Shown here: in pieces, positions 5,777 through 7,212 of the stretch
Numbering within the stretch: the stretch's first letter is position 1
How the letters are laid out: the number at the start of each line of letters is the position of its first letter
Assembly (NCBI GenBank): GCA_030622295.1
Contig: JAUXGI010000052.1
Location: 1-7,212, forward strand
Source: Planctomycetota bacterium
GTDB lineage: Bacteria > Planctomycetota > B129-G9
Direction of reading: 5' to 3'
DNA: 7,212 nt
Notes under the pieces: model-generated
Told to the model about the DNA's origin: nothing
Database searches by the model: none
The model's input: only the letters and a program-made list of their open reading frames with translations
Program-made: the position numbers and the translations under genes

Positions 5777-5821
5777 CCTACTGTCACCTAAAGGGGTCTG
5801 ACCCCTTTAGGTGACAGTAGG
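5777..5821. repeat. Palindrome P2, 22-bp perfect arms, in the divergent control region
   Basis: Arms 5777-5798 and 5800-5821 are exact reverse complements around one central T (5799). The 39-base core 5780-5818 matches P1 (2931-2969, reversed) at all but two positions. These two are partners in the stem: C-G in P1 is A-T in P2, so pairing is kept. Here the palindrome lies upstream of both flanking genes, so it cannot be a terminator for either. It could form a cruciform or bind a protein between two promoters, or be a mobile REP-like repeat inserted in a neutral place. Confidence 0.9.
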
Positions 5822-5837
5822 ATTGGCTCGAATTCGC

Positions 5838-5866
5838 TTGACGGGCGATGAGCGTGCCGATAAACT
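5838..5866 (+). promoter_or_regulatory. Sigma-70-like promoter for the lipoprotein gene pair
   Basis: TTGACG (5838-5843, 5/6 match) and TAAACT (5861-5866, 4/6 match) are separated by exactly 17 bases. The leader to the ATG at 5931 would be about 58 bases. The promoter starts 16 bases after palindrome P2 ends. Confidence 0.55.
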
Positions 5867-5930
5867 CTGGCAAGTGATAAGCCGCAGCGGGAAAAATTTC
5901 TCCGTTCATTGTTCATTAAGGGGGATTACC

Positions 5931-6518
5931 ATGAAATATGTCCTGCCTTTCCTGGCGATAGTCCTTTTCCTGGCCGGTTGCAACGGGGGGCCGCAGACCC
6001 AGGCGGAAAACGGCGGCACGCAGGACGACGGCAACGGTGTGGAGAAGCCATCCGACGACGGCACACAGAACGGTGACACGGCGGAACCGTCTTTCATACC
6101 GAAACCGACGATACCCGTGGCCGATGAAGAGACGCAGAAGAAGATAGACGCGGCAATAGCAAAGGTTAAGGACCAGTCGGCCAAACTGGAGGAGCGCCAG
6201 GATGCTTTGCTGCAGGACCTGGTGAATATCGGCGTCATCGCTGCTCCCGACGTACTGCGCCTGACGTACGACCCCGACGCCGAGTCGCGTTACACGGTCT
6301 GGGCGCAGAAGTTCTTCCGCCTGCTGCCCGAGCAGGAGGCTCGTGACGTTCTGGTACTGCACCTGTTTCACGACGATGCGGAGATGCGCAAGGCGGCGAA
6401 CCTGATGCTCGTGGTGCTTACGGGCAAGAAGGACATCGGTTATGACGCGGAGATGGACGAGGCGTTCCGTTACGAAGCGATAAAGAGGTGGATGGAGTTT
6501 TTGGGGATGAGCGAATAG
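5931..6518 (+). CDS. Small lipoprotein with a HEAT-like C-terminal segment
   Basis: The 195-residue protein has a clear lipoprotein signal: MKYV, a hydrophobic stretch and the lipobox LAGC with Cys17 as the lipidated residue. Residues 18-55 are a flexible linker rich in Gly, Asp, Asn and Thr with repeated GGTQDDG/DDGTQNG-like words. Residues 64-100 are helical and charged, possibly a coiled coil. Residues 117-195 are helical. The end, LTGKKDIGYD followed by EAIKRWMEFLG, resembles the last unit of HEAT-repeat proteins in planctomycete-like genomes, which is inference from memory. Function is unknown; location is probably the periplasmic face of a membrane. The ATG at 5931 is preceded by AAGGGGG; the open frame upstream to 5811 covers the promoter and part of P2 and is rejected. 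The TPR lipoprotein follows 69 bases downstream on the same strand. Confidence 0.85.
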   Translation: MKYVLPFLAIVLFLAGCNGGPQTQAENGGTQDDGNGVEKPSDDGTQNGDTAEPSFIPKPTIPVADEETQKKIDAAIAKVKDQSAKLEERQDALLQDLVNIGVIAAPDVLRLTYDPDAESRYTVWAQKFFRLLPEQEARDVLVLHLFHDDAEMRKAANLMLVVLTGKKDIGYDAEMDEAFRYEAIKRWMEFLGMSE

Positions 6519-6587
6519 GGATGCAGGATTAATGACGGCAGGGGACCGGCGTACCGATTCGAGGGAACGTGAAGCGAGGGATGTGAG

Positions 6588-7212
6588 ATGACAGAGGCTC
6601 ACGAAACACGCAGTAGAGTTGCGCTCGGCAGCCTGGCGGTGCTTCTTGCGGCGGCCGTGCTTTCTGGCGCGGGTTGCGCAACGCGGCAGAGCGTCGAACA
6701 CCTGCTGGGCGAGGTGAAACTGCATAATTCGCTGGGCGAGCATGACAAGGCGGTGGAATGCGCGACCAGACTGATAAAGTTGCTCGAAGGCAATCCCGGC
6801 GGCGAGGCGAAACTAAGCGCGGCGGCGGGTTATTTCTGGCGCGGATATTCGTATGACCTGTGGAAGGATAAACTGCGGCGGGGCCGGCGCAAATCGCCCG
6901 ACGTCGCCAGGTGGCGCGATGCGGCGCTGGGCGATTACGAGAAGGCCATTGAAAAGGACGCCGATTTCATCGAGGCCCACTTCAATGCCGCTTTGATATA
7001 CTATGACGAGAACCGTTTCGACGAAGCGTTGAGGCATTTTGAAAAGGTGGAAGCGATTTCTCCGGCGGCCACGGAGGCTCGCGCGTATATGGCGGAGATA
7101 TACTTCCGGCAGGGGCGGTTCGAAGAGGCCGCAGCGGCGATTGACAGGATGATAGCCGGCGGTACCCGGGAGGCGCTTGAAGAGGCGAAGCGCCTGAGCG
7201 GTGAGGGCCGAA
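6588..7212 (+). CDS. TPR-repeat lipoprotein (3' end outside window)
   Basis: The frame opens at ATG 6588 with GAGGG about 7 bases upstream and stays open for 208 codons to the window edge. Residues 10-30 form a hydrophobic export signal ending GAGC. Cys30 may be lipidated, but the -3 residue is Gly rather than Leu/Val, so the lipobox is imperfect. The mature part shows tetratricopeptide repeats: a first unit at about 36-70 (LGEHDKAVECA), a basic insert at about 94-105 (KDKLRRGRRK), then units at about 107-127, 128-160 (FNAALIYYDENRFDEALRHF) and 162-194 (YMAEIYFRQGRFEEAAAAI). TPRs bind other proteins, so a role as an envelope scaffold or assembly factor is likely; the partner is unknown. It is probably cotranscribed with the lipoprotein upstream. 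No promoter stands out in the 69-base gap. Confidence 0.85.
   Translation, partial: MTEAHETRSRVALGSLAVLLAAAVLSGAGCATRQSVEHLLGEVKLHNSLGEHDKAVECATRLIKLLEGNPGGEAKLSAAAGYFWRGYSYDLWKDKLRRGRRKSPDVARWRDAALGDYEKAIEKDADFIEAHFNAALIYYDENRFDEALRHFEKVEAISPAATEARAYMAEIYFRQGRFEEAAAAIDRMIAGGTREALEEAKRLSGEGR

Noticed and set aside
5617..5787. N-terminal extension of the aldolase to 5787
   Set aside because: It covers the predicted promoter and leader and has no match to the family. The strong SD site lies just before 5616.
1..7212. tRNA, rRNA, CRISPR arrays or phage genes
   Set aside because: No cloverleaf, ribosomal RNA segment, regularly spaced repeat array or phage-type protein was seen in either strand.

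Overview
The window looks like a chromosomal segment from a Gram-negative environmental bacterium of moderately high GC. The support is an outer-membrane beta-barrel porin, two lipoprotein-type secretion signals, Shine-Dalgarno sites and sigma-70-like promoters. The style of the proteins (coiled-coil secreted protein, AlgE-like porin with a coiled-coil head, Gly/Asp-rich lipoprotein, TPR lipoprotein, RAYT-type transposase) recalls Planctomycetota or Hydrogenedentota-like genomes. That placement is an impression, not a proof. No rRNA, tRNA or CRISPR was seen.

Layout. Bases 1-892 (minus): the start of a secreted coiled-coil protein of unknown function, running off the left edge. 893-1147: intergenic, with promoter candidates for that gene and a hairpin touching the porin stop codon. 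1148-2884 (minus): a 578-residue alginate-export-like porin. 2885-2957: a short leader with a 9-bp tandem repeat and part of a near-perfect palindrome (P1, 2927-2973). 2958-3404 (minus): D-aminoacyl-tRNA deacylase (dtd), starting at GTG, with a good promoter at 3485-3512. 3583-4485: a REP-associated tyrosine transposase (RAYT) between two direct copies of a 102-bp REPIN-like repeat (100 of 102 bases identical). 4480-5616 (minus): a class II fructose-bisphosphate-type aldolase. 5617-5930: a divergent control region with a promoter facing each way and a second palindrome (P2, 5777-5821) between them. 5931-6518 (plus): a small lipoprotein with a HEAT-like C-terminus. 6588-7212 (plus): a TPR lipoprotein running off the right edge, probably in one operon with the previous gene.

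The genes do not form one obvious pathway. dtd (translation quality control) and the aldolase (central carbon metabolism) are housekeeping; the porin and the three other exported proteins belong to the cell envelope. The most notable signal is the repeat landscape. One transposase copy is flanked by its own structured repeats, two palindromes of a related sequence style sit nearby, and the stop codons of three consecutive genes (dtd, RAYT, aldolase) all lie inside repeat arms. P1 and P2 differ by a paired substitution that keeps the stem intact. I found no clear multi-gene defence or biosynthetic system.
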